A stretch of DNA of 64,000 nt, taken from Dokdonia sp. Lineage in GTDB: Bacteria; Bacteroidota; Bacteroidia; Flavobacteriales; Flavobacteriaceae. Under the pieces are notes generated by a model that saw only the letters and a program-made list of their open reading frames with translations, did no database searches and was not told the origin of the DNA. The stretch is taken from NCBI GenBank assembly GCA_020630915.1, contig JAHDIF010000008.1:62001-126000 (forward strand). Direction: 5' to 3'. Positions within the stretch are counted from its first letter, which is position 1; each line of letters starts with the position of its first letter. A program made the position numbers and the translations under genes. Positions 47,682-57,011 of the stretch are shown here, piece after piece.

Positions 47682-48540
47682 TGTGAAGAGAATAGCCACA
47701 GTTATGGCAAAATTTTGCGTCGTCTCTATGTTTTCTAGCACTACAATTCTCGCATACCTGCGTATTCATATGTACATATTCTTCTCCTTGTATTTTTATG
47801 CTGCTACTGTTTTTAGATTTATAATCCTTAGCATACTCGGCACTTACAATTCCAGTGGGAACTGCGATAATACCGTAACCCATAATCATGATAATAGCGG
47901 CAATGAGCTGCCCGAGAGGAGTAACTGGGGCGATATCTCCAAAACCTACTGTGGTAAGTGTTACGATACACCAGTATACACTTACAGGGATGTTTCTAAA
48001 ACCACTTTCTTCCCCTTCAATAAGGTACATCAAGGTTCCTGCAATGATACAAAGTATAATTACCGCAAATAGAAATATGCTAATTTTTGCTCTACTATCT
48101 TTAATAGCTTTTGTAAGCTTGTTAGATTCACCTACATATCGAGCAATTTTTAAAATTCTAAAGATCCTTAGTAAACGTAGCGCTCTTACAGTAAGTAGGG
48201 CATTAGATCCTACAATAAAGAATGACAGGTACAAAGGTATAGTAGACAGGAAATCTATAATGCCATAAAAACTAAAAATATAGCTAGAAGGCTTTTTTAC
48301 AGTAACAATTCTCGCGATATATTCAAACGTGAAAAAGATAGTAATGACCCATTCCCCTATGTACAAGAGGTCGTGATATTTGGCGTCAATAGAGTCTACG
48401 CTTTCTAACATCACAAGAGCAATGCTCGCAAGAATCAAAATAAGAAGGAGCACGTCAAAAAACTTTCCCTGTCTTGTATCTGCCTCGTGAATTATCTCGT
48501 GCAGTCTTCTTTTCCAGTTATTTTTATACTCGATACTCAA
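47674..48540 (-). CDS. Voltage-gated-type K+ channel with C-terminal zinc ribbon
   Basis: 288 residues. Six-helix ion channel: S4 with regular arginines (LTVRALRLLRIFRILKIARYV), pore helix and selectivity filter TVGFGDIAP between the last two helices. Start is TTG (48540), preceded by a TACATTTG -7-like box at 48558-48565. The unusual part is the tail: CENCSARKHRDDAKFCHNC, a four-cysteine zinc-ribbon (CxxC...CxxC) after the pore domain, absent from ordinary 6TM channels. Confidence 0.82.
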   Translation of the reverse strand: MSIEYKNNWKRRLHEIIHEADTRQGKFFDVLLLILILASIALVMLESVDSIDAKYHDLLYIGEWVITIFFTFEYIARIVTVKKPSSYIFSFYGIIDFLSTIPLYLSFFIVGSNALLTVRALRLLRIFRILKIARYVGESNKLTKAIKDSRAKISIFLFAVIILCIIAGTLMYLIEGEESGFRNIPVSVYWCIVTLTTVGFGDIAPVTPLGQLIAAIIMIMGYGIIAVPTGIVSAEYAKDYKSKNSSSIKIQGEEYVHMNTQVCENCSARKHRDDAKFCHNCGYSLHNE

Positions 48541-48573
48541 TGTGTCTTGCTTTTAACCAAATGTACTAAATCC

Positions 48574-49953
48574 TTATGAAGTAGTAATTTCAGGAATGGG
48601 AATTACTTTTTTCACTTTTTTTGTACGCAGGTAGCTTTGTACAATGTGACGTGCATCTCTATTATCCTCCATAGTGACAAGGATAGATCTCAAAATATCA
48701 ATATTATTGAGTTGAAAATTTAAGTTATAATAGCCAATTCCTTTAAAAATCCCATCTTCTACAAGTACAAAAGAACGTTCATCTACTTCGCGCCCTCTAT
48801 CTACAATAACCATACTTTTTTCCTCTAAGCTATGCTTATTGATAAATTGCATCACACGGTCATTGTAGCTCTCTGGAGATTCTTCCTCTATGCAAGCGCC
48901 ATTGCATTTTTTAATGGTGTAATTAAAGCAGTTGCCACTTTTGGAAAGCGTAGATACTTTGTTCTGGCATAAGCTATAGGTTTCTACAATACGTTCTAGA
49001 TTATTCTTTGCACTCAGACTATTACTAAAAGTGGTGATGGATTTTTTACGAGAGTCAGCCTTTTCAATCTTTAGATTGATATATCCTTTATCATCTATAA
49101 AATGGGAGAGTTGCGACTTAAATTTTGTTCTTCTTAAGGCTCGGTTATATTGAGGTTTATGTCTTTTTATTTCTTCATTTTCTTTTAATAACGCAAGTAG
49201 TTCGCTTCCAGTTTTTTCAAAAGTTACACCAACGATCTCTTCTTGGATTTTTTTACTCTTCCTGTTGTCGCTCGTAAAATGTTGTGTGAGGCGTTTTTTA
49301 ATATTCTTACTCTTACCTATGTAAATGATTGTCCCATTTACATTATGCATATAATACACACCACATTCTGACGGAACGCTCTCAATAAGATCTTTAAGCT
49401 TACGATCTATTACTTTTTTTGGAATTGCTTTTATAGAGGCTTGAACGATTTTCTTCTCGGTATCCTTTGCAAGCAACATTTTAAAAAGCTTTACGGTGGC
49501 CATAGCGTCACCATTTGCTCTGTGTCTATCTGTAATTGGGATTCCTAATGCTCTCACAAGCTTTCCAAGACTGTAACTAGCATGTCCAGGTAATAATTCT
49601 TGAGATAGAGCTACGGTACAGAGTGATTTTCTGTCAAAATCGTATCCTAATCTATCAAATTCTAGACTTAGTATGCGATAATCAAACTGAGCATTGTGAG
49701 CTACAATCACGCAATCTTTTGTGATTTCTATAATGCGTTTTGCTACTTCATAAAATTTAGGGGCATTGCGTAGCATTTCATTATTGATTCCAGTGAGTCC
49801 TACGACAAATGCTTGAATAGGTCGTTCTGGATTGACTAACGAAATAAACTGGTCTACAACCTTGTGCCCGTCAAAACGATAGATGGCAATCTCTGTAATA
49901 CCTTCTTCATTGTATTTACCTCCGGTAGTTTCTATGTCTAGTATCGCGTACAA
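48574..49953 (-). CDS. DnaQ-like exonuclease fused to GIY-YIG (UvrC-N-like) nuclease
   Basis: 459 residues. The N-terminal DEDDh 3'-5' exonuclease has DIETTGG, a middle HNAQFDYRIL and HRANGDAMAT. After a linker (about 160-200) a GIY-YIG domain follows: GVYYMHNVNGTIIYIGKSKNIKKRLTQHF, with the catalytic Arg/Glu region. UvrC-like cleft residues continue to the C-terminus (KCNGACIEEES). Similar DnaQ-UvrC fusions occur in Bacteroidetes and other phyla; no proof of a role beside UvrABC. Ends 33 bp before the channel start. Confidence 0.82.
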   Translation of the reverse strand: MYAILDIETTGGKYNEEGITEIAIYRFDGHKVVDQFISLVNPERPIQAFVVGLTGINNEMLRNAPKFYEVAKRIIEITKDCVIVAHNAQFDYRILSLEFDRLGYDFDRKSLCTVALSQELLPGHASYSLGKLVRALGIPITDRHRANGDAMATVKLFKMLLAKDTEKKIVQASIKAIPKKVIDRKLKDLIESVPSECGVYYMHNVNGTIIYIGKSKNIKKRLTQHFTSDNRKSKKIQEEIVGVTFEKTGSELLALLKENEEIKRHKPQYNRALRRTKFKSQLSHFIDDKGYINLKIEKADSRKKSITTFSNSLSAKNNLERIVETYSLCQNKVSTLSKSGNCFNYTIKKCNGACIEEESPESYNDRVMQFINKHSLEEKSMVIVDRGREVDERSFVLVEDGIFKGIGYYNLNFQLNNIDILRSILVTMEDNRDARHIVQSYLRTKKVKKVIPIPEITTS

Positions 49954-49995
49954 GTCAGTCTAAGGTACTTTATTAAAATCTTTAGTTTCTTAAAA

Positions 49996-50649
49996 TCAGT
50001 AATTTCTTGCCCCAAAAATGGCACTTCCCACCCGTATCATCGTACTGCCGTGAGCAATGGCTATTTTATAATCGCCACTCATACCCATAGATAGGGTGTT
50101 GAGGTTTTTGCTTTCGCGAAAGCGTTCATACAACCCTTCCAGCATAGCAAACTCTGCCGCTACCTGTTCTGGCTCGTCTGTAAAGGATGCCATTCCCATA
50201 AGCCCCACTACTCGAACGTGCGGAAAGTTTTGTAACTCATCACCACTAAGTAGGGCAGTGGCTTCTTGCAAGGGCATACCGTATTTAGTCTCTTCACGGG
50301 CAATTTTAACTTGTAGTAGTACATCTACAATACGATCGTGAGCCTTTGCCTGTTTCTCAATTTCCTTGAGTAGTTTGATGCGGTCTACACTGTGAATAAG
50401 ACTTACAAAGGGAATCATATATTTTACTTTATTGGTCTGCACGTGACCAATCATATGCCATTGTATATCCTTAGGTAATGCTTCCCACTTACCTGCCATT
50501 TCTTGAATTTTGTTCTCGCCAAAAATGCGCTGCCCAGCATCGTAGGCTTCTTGCAGGTCCTCTAGTGGCTTCGTTTTTGAAACTGCCACCAAGTCTACAT
50601 GTGAGGGTAGTTTATCAAGAAAGTGTTGTAGGTTATTTGCTATGCTCAT
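49996..50649 (-). CDS. YggS family PLP-homeostasis protein
   Basis: 217 residues, TIM-barrel PLP-binding protein (COG0325/PLPBP). PLP lysine in LVAVSKTKP, then IFGENKIQEM, WHMIGHVQTNKV, GLMGMAS and SMGMSGDYKIAI with the phosphate loop. It controls free pyridoxal 5'-phosphate. The palindrome at 50110 is in the third frame (FRES), the only such case in the window. It ends the 50656 gene's neighbourhood by a 6 bp gap. Confidence 0.9.
   Translation of the reverse strand: MSIANNLQHFLDKLPSHVDLVAVSKTKPLEDLQEAYDAGQRIFGENKIQEMAGKWEALPKDIQWHMIGHVQTNKVKYMIPFVSLIHSVDRIKLLKEIEKQAKAHDRIVDVLLQVKIAREETKYGMPLQEATALLSGDELQNFPHVRVVGLMGMASFTDEPEQVAAEFAMLEGLYERFRESKNLNTLSMGMSGDYKIAIAHGSTMIRVGSAIFGARNY
50110..50123. 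repeat. Palindrome GCTTTCGCGAAAGC in the yggS gene (FRES frame)
   Basis: Perfect copy in the third possible frame, encoding RFRESK. Confidence 0.95.
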
Positions 50650-50655
50650 AATGTA

Positions 50656-51894
50656 TTAAAACTCATAAATAGTAACGCCGCTACGCAGTTTAGGCTCTAT
50701 ATAGGTACTTTTAGGTGGCATGGTAAAGCCTTCATTTGCAATTTCTTTTAATTCTTCTATCGTAATGGGTACCATCCCAAATCCTACTTTGTAATCACCC
50801 TTGTCTACCAGACTTTTTACATAAGTGATGTCCTTTTTTCCTTGAGCGTATGATATTCTCGTGTTGTTTCTAATATCTTCTATGCCTAAGATAGGTTCTA
50901 ATATTGTTTTGTGAAGAATGTAGGTATCTAATGCTTCTAGGCTATTAGAAAAACCTTTTAAATTTTTACGCAGGTATAAGGAGTAAAACTCACCATCTAG
51001 ATACATAGAGAAATGATGCTTCTTTGTTGGCTTGTACGGTATGTTTCCTCGGTTTTCTATTCTGTAGGAGGTATCTAGTTTAATGAGAAACTCTTCCTTG
51101 GATAAGCCATTTAGATCTTTAATGAGCCTGTTAAACTCTTTGATGATAAGGTGTGACTCTGGGATGAGGTAACTCATAAAGAAGTTATAGGGGTTGTCTT
51201 CCGGCGTTGCAGTGCCCTTCTGTTGATGTTCCTGAGATAACAAGAACGACGATGAAGAACGATGATGACCATCTGCAATATACAGATGTTGCATTTCACT
51301 AAATGTCTTTTCAATTACTGTTATACTCTTTACATCTTTAATGGGCCACAAATAATGCGTATCGCGATAGGTGGTGGTAAATTCGTACTCTGCACGCTCT
51401 TGTGTCTTATCGTGAAGAATTTGAGCAATCGTGTCATTATCTGGATAGGTTAGGAGTACGGCCTCTGCATTAAATCCTACGGTGTTTAAGTATTCTTTAA
51501 AGAGTTGCTCGCGATCTGCAATGGTGTCTTCGTGCCTTTTAATGAGGTTGTTTTTATAATCCTCTACGCTTGCAGCTCCTAGAATACCAAAAAATTGATT
51601 GCCATCGCGATCAATAATTTTGTACGCATAAAAGGCAGGGCTGTCTTCCTGCATAAATATCCCATCTTCTTTAAACTCTTGATATCTATTACGTACCAGC
51701 TGAAAACGCTCTTTACCCGTAATCTCCTTTTGATATTTGTAACCAGGATTTACAATATGTAAAAATGAAAACGGATTGCGCTCCATTCTAAACTTGCGAC
51801 CTTTTTTAGAGTATGACTCATACGAGCGTGCAGCAACAAGACTAATCTTATCTCTGGTAGGTCGTACTGCTTTAAATGGTATTACTTTGGGCAA
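50656..51894 (-). CDS. DUF1015 family protein
   Basis: 412 residues starting at TTG (MPKVIPFKAVRPT). Conserved DUF1015 features: VIPFKAVRPT, YEFTTTYRDTHYLWPI and the central IADGHHRSSSSFLL. This is a large soluble protein in many Bacteroidetes, often near serine-synthesis genes; biochemical role unknown. It lies directly upstream of yggS on the same strand (6 bp). Confidence 0.85.
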   Translation of the reverse strand: MPKVIPFKAVRPTRDKISLVAARSYESYSKKGRKFRMERNPFSFLHIVNPGYKYQKEITGKERFQLVRNRYQEFKEDGIFMQEDSPAFYAYKIIDRDGNQFFGILGAASVEDYKNNLIKRHEDTIADREQLFKEYLNTVGFNAEAVLLTYPDNDTIAQILHDKTQERAEYEFTTTYRDTHYLWPIKDVKSITVIEKTFSEMQHLYIADGHHRSSSSFLLSQEHQQKGTATPEDNPYNFFMSYLIPESHLIIKEFNRLIKDLNGLSKEEFLIKLDTSYRIENRGNIPYKPTKKHHFSMYLDGEFYSLYLRKNLKGFSNSLEALDTYILHKTILEPILGIEDIRNNTRISYAQGKKDITYVKSLVDKGDYKVGFGMVPITIEELKEIANEGFTMPPKSTYIEPKLRSGVTIYEF

Positions 51895-51918
51895 ATGCTA
51901 TAGATTTATAAGGTGTGC

Positions 51919-52806
51919 TTATGCAAACATTTTTGCAACGTTCTCTGCTTTTCTGCTCTCGCTGTAATCATAAAAGCCTTCACCAGATTTTACACCTAGC
52001 TTTCCTGCCATTACCATATTTACTAGTAAAGGACAAGGGGCATATTTAGGATTTTTAAATCCATCATGCATCACGTTTAAGATAGAAAGGCATACGTCTA
52101 GTCCAATAAAATCTGCTAACTGAAGTGGTCCCATAGGATGCGCCATACCTAACTTCATTACGGTATCAATTTCTTTTACACCCGCAACACCATTGTATAG
52201 GGTTTCTACAGCCTCATTTATCATAGGCATTAGGATACGATTTGCCACAAAACCTGGATAGTCATTTACTTCTGTTGGAGTTTTGCCTAGTTTTTTAGAC
52301 AAGTCCATGATGGTTTCCGTTACGGCATCACTTGTATTGTACCCACGTATAATTTCTACTAGCTTCATAATTGGCACAGGATTCATAAAATGCATTCCTA
52401 TTACTTTATCAGGTCTAGAGGTCACAGCTGCAATCTGTGTGATGGAGATAGATGAGGTATTGGTTGCAAGAATGGTATCATCTGCAGTAGCCTCATCTAA
52501 TTGCCTAAATATTTTGAGTTTTAGGTTTACATTTTCGGTAGCAGCTTCTACCACGAGGCTGGCATACTCAACACCCGCTGTAATATCTGTATAGGTGGTG
52601 ATATTTGCCAGCGTAGTTTTTTTATCATCTTCAGATATTTTTTCTTTGGCTACCATACGATCGAGATTCTTTGCGATGGTTGCCATCCCACGATCTAAAG
52701 AGTCTTGAGAAATATCTATTAGTTGTACTTGAAAACCGCTTTGTGCAAAAGTATGTGCAATACCATTACCCATTGTTCCTGCTCCTATAACTGCTATGTT
52801 TTTCAT
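51919..52806 (-). CDS. 3-hydroxyacyl-CoA (3-hydroxybutyryl-CoA) dehydrogenase
   Basis: 295 residues. Rossmann NAD site AVIGAGTMGNGIAHTFAQSGFQVQLIDI, then LVVEAATEN, the His-containing signature GMHFMNPVPIMKLVEII, and the C-terminal helical domain GFVANRILMPMINEAVETL, MKLGMAHPMGPLQLADFIGLD. It oxidises 3-hydroxyacyl-CoA in fatty acid or butanoyl-CoA metabolism. Upstream spacing and the lack of thiolase or crotonase genes leave the exact pathway open. Confidence 0.9.
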   Translation of the reverse strand: MKNIAVIGAGTMGNGIAHTFAQSGFQVQLIDISQDSLDRGMATIAKNLDRMVAKEKISEDDKKTTLANITTYTDITAGVEYASLVVEAATENVNLKLKIFRQLDEATADDTILATNTSSISITQIAAVTSRPDKVIGMHFMNPVPIMKLVEIIRGYNTSDAVTETIMDLSKKLGKTPTEVNDYPGFVANRILMPMINEAVETLYNGVAGVKEIDTVMKLGMAHPMGPLQLADFIGLDVCLSILNVMHDGFKNPKYAPCPLLVNMVMAGKLGVKSGEGFYDYSESRKAENVAKMFA

Positions 52807-52870
52807 ATGAATGCCCGTGTAGTCGGGTATCTTTTAATTAAACTTGAGTTTTTGTTATATATATACATAT

Positions 52871-53830
52871 TTAAAAATCTGCGATAATCATTTTTGCTAC
52901 CCTTAATGCGTCTGTGCCCGCTTCTAAAGAAACGATAGGAGTAGAGTTTTCTTTTATTGCTTTCGCGAAAGCGTCCAACTCATCAAGAATAGCGTTATTA
53001 GACGGTACCTCTGGATTGTCAAAATAGATTTGTTTCTTAAGGCCCTCAGCATTTTGTAAAATCATAGCAAAATCATCAGGGTTTTCTGGTGCATCTTGCA
53101 TTTTTACCACTTCTACTTTTTTCTCAAGAAAATCTACCGAAATGTATGCATCCTTTTGAAAGAAACGAGATTTCCTCATATTCTTAAGGGAGATACGACT
53201 GGCAGTGAGGTTTGCTACACATCCATTTTCAAATTCAATACGGGCATTTGCAATATCTGGCGTGTCACTAATAACCGAAACCCCGCTTGCCGAAACATTC
53301 TTTACCGGACTGTTTACCACACTCAAGATGGCGTCTATATCGTGAATCATCAAGTCTAATACGACGGGCACATCTGTTCCTCTAGGGTTAAACTCTGCAA
53401 GTCTATGTGTTTCAATAAACATTGGGCTATTGATGGCGTTTTTTACAGATGTAAAGGCTGGATTAAAACGCTCTACGTGTCCTACTTGCCCTAGAACATT
53501 GTTGTCTTTGGCTAATGAGATAAGCTCTTGGGCTTCTTCTACTGTTTGTGTGATAGGTTTTTCTATAAATAGATGCTTACCTGCTGTGATTACTTTTTTT
53601 GCTCCTTCGTAATGAAAGGAGGTAGGAGTCACGATATCAATCATATCACAGGCGGCAATAAGAGACGCCTCATCGGGAAAAGCTTTGTAGCCAAATTCCT
53701 TTTCTATGGCTGTCCTTACTTCTGGAGAAGCATCATAAAACCCTACGAGCTCATAATTTTGTGATTGTTGTAGTAATTTTAAATGTATTTTTCCTAAGTG
53801 TCCTGCACCTAGTACACCAGCTTTGAGCAT
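52871..53830 (-). CDS. Gfo/Idh/MocA family oxidoreductase
   Basis: 319 residues. NAD(P)-binding GVLGAGHLGKIHLKLL, the conserved EKPI motif (HLFIEKPITQTVEEA) and, in the C-terminal domain, RGTDVPVVLDLMIHDIDAIL with the catalytic His region. Substrate probably a sugar or cyclitol derivative. Upstream at 53847-53854 a TATTTTTG box (minus strand) could be the -7 element. Palindrome at 52959 gives DAFAKAIKE near the C-terminus. Confidence 0.87.
   Translation of the reverse strand: MLKAGVLGAGHLGKIHLKLLQQSQNYELVGFYDASPEVRTAIEKEFGYKAFPDEASLIAACDMIDIVTPTSFHYEGAKKVITAGKHLFIEKPITQTVEEAQELISLAKDNNVLGQVGHVERFNPAFTSVKNAINSPMFIETHRLAEFNPRGTDVPVVLDLMIHDIDAILSVVNSPVKNVSASGVSVISDTPDIANARIEFENGCVANLTASRISLKNMRKSRFFQKDAYISVDFLEKKVEVVKMQDAPENPDDFAMILQNAEGLKKQIYFDNPEVPSNNAILDELDAFAKAIKENSTPIVSLEAGTDALRVAKMIIADF
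52959..52972. repeat. Palindrome GCTTTCGCGAAAGC in the Gfo/Idh gene
   Basis: Perfect copy, AFAKA frame. Confidence 0.95.
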
Positions 53831-53902
53831 ACCAAATTGTTTTGTACAAAAATACGGTTAATTAAAGGATTACAGAAGTGCTGTCATCTATCTAAATAGA
53901 TA

Positions 53903-54799
53903 CTAATTCCTCTTAGTGCTTCTAAACATTTTAGTCATCACTAATGAGTGAGGTAAGGTGATTGCAGCAAGAAAGGCGACCAGTATGGATAGAAACATAT
54001 CCATATAATCTTTTAAAAAATAAAAAAGAGCGGTTAAGAATAGTATTGCACCTACCCAGTACACAAAAGAAGATTTTACATATTGTAAGACACTCTTTTT
54101 AGTAGCTATACCATATAGATAATATAGCTGACTTAATAATGATGGTAGACTATGCCAAATGATGAAGTAGATAGTGAATGCCCATATTAAAGTAGCCGTT
54201 TTAAAAATTAATGCCAGTACTGCAAGAAAAAATAATTCTTGAAGCCAGAAAAATAAAGTCCCTTGTTTTCTAATGACAAGGATTGCGGTCATACCCATCC
54301 ATATAACTCCAGAAATTATGGCTATAGTGATAAAATGAGAGCTTTGTAATTCAATTCCCGTAAGATCCTCAATTATAAGGATACTCTCTAGGTGGTTAAG
54401 ACCAAAAAGCAAGGAAAATATTAATAGCCCATAAATTGCATAATAAAAATAAGCAAAGCGATTAGAGAGCTTGATCCTAATATTCCAGTGTTGTTCTCCA
54501 AAATGGTAGGCACTTAAGAAGATAAATAGAGCCGTCGCAATGGGTAGAAACTGAAAGAATACGATAGCAGTAAGTAGTACAACTACAATATAAAGAGATA
54601 GTCGCTTTATAAAATTTGTATTCGTGTCATTAATTAACTTCAAATCGTTTGCCCCGTGAATAATTCCTATAGACAAAATAAGTACATAACTCAAAGCACT
54701 TTCTGTCTGGTCATCCATAAAAACAGATAGCCATAGAGAGAAGAAGCTGAAAACCAGCACAAAACTGTTTAACTGATTAAGGGCTTTTGTTGAAATCAT
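53903..54799 (-). CDS. blh: Brp/Blh-type beta-carotene 15,15'-dioxygenase
   Basis: 298 residues, about eight membrane helices, with the histidine-containing loops of the family: IGIIHGANDLKL, YHFGEQHWNI, IIWHSLPSLLSQL and TLPHSLVMTKMF; these bind the iron that cleaves carotene to retinal. It faces away from the proteorhodopsin gene with only 87 bp between starts, so it makes the chromophore for that protein. Carotenoid synthesis genes (crtEBIY) are not in the window. Confidence 0.9.
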   Translation of the reverse strand: MISTKALNQLNSFVLVFSFFSLWLSVFMDDQTESALSYVLILSIGIIHGANDLKLINDTNTNFIKRLSLYIVVVLLTAIVFFQFLPIATALFIFLSAYHFGEQHWNIRIKLSNRFAYFYYAIYGLLIFSLLFGLNHLESILIIEDLTGIELQSSHFITIAIISGVIWMGMTAILVIRKQGTLFFWLQELFFLAVLALIFKTATLIWAFTIYFIIWHSLPSLLSQLYYLYGIATKKSVLQYVKSSFVYWVGAILFLTALFYFLKDYMDMFLSILVAFLAAITLPHSLVMTKMFRSTKRN

Positions 54800-54824
54800 T
54801 TATGTTTAAGTTTTCTTAAAATTT

Positions 54825-54845
54825 ATTAAACATTGTTTAATGTTT
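54825..54845. promoter_or_regulatory. Palindrome ATTAAAC-ATT-GTTTAAT in the blh/PR divergent promoter
   Basis: Perfect 7-3-7 palindrome at 54825-54841; in another register AAACATT-GTTT-AATGTTT (54828-54845) is also perfect. Central position between the two start codons suggests one regulator for both genes. Confidence 0.5.
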
Positions 54846-54886
54846 TGTAAATTTATGTAAACAAAAATTAATTAATACTTACAACC

Positions 54887-55618
54887 ATGCAAAATTTTAT
54901 GATTTTATTAGGCGATGTAACTAAGATCGCGACAGACGATTACGTAGGTTTTACATTCTTTACAGGATGTATGGCTATGATGGCGGCTTCGGCCTTTTTC
55001 TTTTTATCTATGAATGATTTTGATAGAAAATGGAAAACTTCTATTCTAGTCTCAGGACTCATTACATTTATTGCAGCGGTACACTACCTTTATATGAGGG
55101 ACTACTGGGCAAGTAATGCAGAGTCCCCTACATTTTTTAGATATGTAGACTGGATTCTTACTGTACCATTAATGTGTGTTGAATTCTATTTAATACTCAA
55201 AGTAGCTGGAGCAAAAAAATCTCTTATGTGGAAACTTATTTTCCTGTCAGTGATAATGCTCGTAACAGGTTACATAGGAGAAGCTGTAGATAGAGACAAC
55301 GCTTGGTTATGGGGATTAATTTCTGGTATCGCGTACTTTGTGATTGCTTATGAAATCTGGTTAGGAAGTGCAAAAAAACTTGCTGTAGAAGCAGGAGGAT
55401 ATGTTCTTAAAGCGCATAAAGCACTTTGCTGGTTTGTATTAGTAGGATGGGCAATATACCCATTAGGCTATATGGCGGGTACCCCAGGATGGTATGACGG
55501 ATTAAATGGATTGCAAATGGATGTTATTTATAACATTGGTGATGCTATTAACAAAATAGGATTTGGATTAGTAATTTACAATCTAGCCGTACAAATGAGA
55601 AACAAGCAAGCTGCATAA
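54887..55618 (+). CDS. Proteorhodopsin, predicted green-absorbing proton pump
   Basis: 243 residues, seven helices, signal-like N-terminus. By alignment to the reference GPR numbering: proton acceptor D97 = D88 (RYVDWILTVP), R94 = R85, H75 = H66 (AAVHYLYM), donor E108 = E99, and retinal lysine K231 = K223 (DAINKIGFG). The tuning site 105 = M96 (TVPLM), as in flavobacterial green-absorbing pumps. The D...E pair (DTE-type) means outward proton pumping, not Na+ (NDQ) or Cl- (NTQ). Terminator follows. Confidence 0.97.
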   Translation: MQNFMILLGDVTKIATDDYVGFTFFTGCMAMMAASAFFFLSMNDFDRKWKTSILVSGLITFIAAVHYLYMRDYWASNAESPTFFRYVDWILTVPLMCVEFYLILKVAGAKKSLMWKLIFLSVIMLVTGYIGEAVDRDNAWLWGLISGIAYFVIAYEIWLGSAKKLAVEAGGYVLKAHKALCWFVLVGWAIYPLGYMAGTPGWYDGLNGLQMDVIYNIGDAINKIGFGLVIYNLAVQMRNKQAA

Positions 55619-55651
55619 TTCCCGCATTACTCAGTCTTGAGAATATGAAAG

Positions 55652-55687
55652 AAACTGGCCATAGTTACTATGGTCAGTTTTTTTATG
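55652..55687 (+). terminator. Terminator after proteorhodopsin
   Basis: AAACTGGCCATAG-TTA-CTATGGTCAGTTTTTTT, one G-U pair, followed by the T-run. Confidence 0.85.
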
Positions 55688-55719
55688 TTTCTTATTCTTA
55701 AAAACCTATTTTTACCTCA

Positions 55720-56361
55720 ATGAAAGACACTACGCGACACCAAGGTAAAAGACGCCAACTTGTTCAAATTTTAGTAGACAAGGGTATTATGGATAAAGCT
55801 GTATTAGAAGCTATAGGTAATGTGCCTCGTCATCTTTTTATGGATAGTAGTTTTGAAGATCACGCCTACCAGGACAAAGCATTTCCTATTGCGGCAGATC
55901 AAACCATATCGCAACCATATACCGTGGCTTTTCAAACAGAATTATTAGAGGTTTCTAAAGGAGATACAATCCTCGAAATAGGTACGGGTAGTGGTTTTCA
56001 AACTGCTGTCTTATGCGAGTTAGGAGCTAGAGTCTACTCTATAGAGCGGCAACAAGAACTGTTTAAGAAAACAAAACTGTTTCTAACGAAGCTAGGTTAC
56101 AGACCTAAATTTTTGAGTTTTGGAGATGGGTATAAAGGTTTGCCAGAGTATGCTCCCTTTGATAAAATTATTGTTACTGCAGGCGCTCCTTATGTACCTA
56201 AACCCTTGTTATCGCAGCTTAAAGTGGGTGGTCGTTTGGTAATCCCCGTGGGTGATAACCCGCAGATTATGACATTGTTTGTAAGACAATCTGCTACTAA
56301 GTTTGAGAAGACAGAACTGGGAGAATTTCGATTTGTACCTTTATTGGAAGATAAAAATTAA
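55720..56361 (+). CDS. pcm: Protein-L-isoaspartate O-methyltransferase
   Basis: 213 residues with the PCMT motifs [25 protein letters not shown], the SAM site [20 protein letters not shown] and [10 protein letters not shown]. It repairs isoaspartyl residues in aged proteins. Possible -7-like TATTTTTA before the ATG. It lies 10 bp before recR. Confidence 0.92.
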   Translation: MKDTTRHQGKRRQLVQILVDKGIMDKAVLEAIGNVPRHLFMDSSFEDHAYQDKAFPIAADQTISQPYTVAFQTELLEVSKGDTILEIGTGSGFQTAVLCELGARVYSIERQQELFKKTKLFLTKLGYRPKFLSFGDGYKGLPEYAPFDKIIVTAGAPYVPKPLLSQLKVGGRLVIPVGDNPQIMTLFVRQSATKFEKTELGEFRFVPLLEDKN

Positions 56362-56371
56362 TCTGTGTTGT

Positions 56372-56989
56372 ATGGAGTTTTCATCTAAGTTATTAGAAAA
56401 TGCAGTCTATGAGATGTCACAGCTACCTGGCATAGGAAAACGCACAGCTTTGCGGCTTGTGTTGCATTTATTACGTCAGCCAGAAACGCAAACACATCAA
56501 CTCGCGCAAGCATTGCTAGCAATGAGAGATACTATAAAGTTTTGTGAGAAGTGTCATAATATTTCTGATGTAGCACTTTGCGAGATCTGTGCAAATCCTA
56601 ATAGAGATGAGTCCATTATTTGCGTGGTAGAAGATATTAGAGATGTAATGGCTATTGAAAACACGAGCCAGTTTAAGGGCTTGTATCACGTGCTAGGAGG
56701 TAAGATAAGTCCCTTGGATGGAGTGGGACCTCAAGACCTGACCATTCATTCTCTAGTAGAAAAAGCTAAAAAGGGCGTTGTAAAAGAAGTTATTTTTGCC
56801 TTGAGCTCCACATTAGAAGGTGATACAACTAATTTTTACATTTATAAGCAGATAGAACCTTACAATATTCAAACTTCAACAATTGCGAGAGGAATTGCGG
56901 TAGGTGACGAGTTAGAATATGCAGATGAAATTACCTTGGGTAGAAGTATCTTGCACAGAATTCCATTTGAGAACTCACTTAAAAATTAA
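56372..56989 (+). CDS. recR: Recombination protein RecR
   Basis: I use the ATG at 56372 ([15 protein letters not shown]), not the ORF start at 56303, which lies inside pcm; 205 residues. N-terminal Hh[13 protein letters not shown], zinc finger [18 protein letters not shown], Toprim with [14 protein letters not shown] and the [16 protein letters not shown] motif. It loads RecA in gap repair with RecF/O. Confidence 0.94.
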   Translation: MEFSSKLLENAVYEMSQLPGIGKRTALRLVLHLLRQPETQTHQLAQALLAMRDTIKFCEKCHNISDVALCEICANPNRDESIICVVEDIRDVMAIENTSQFKGLYHVLGGKISPLDGVGPQDLTIHSLVEKAKKGVVKEVIFALSSTLEGDTTNFYIYKQIEPYNIQTSTIARGIAVGDELEYADEITLGRSILHRIPFENSLKN

Positions 56990-57011
56990 AGGCTGTTCCT
57001 AACAACTTTGC

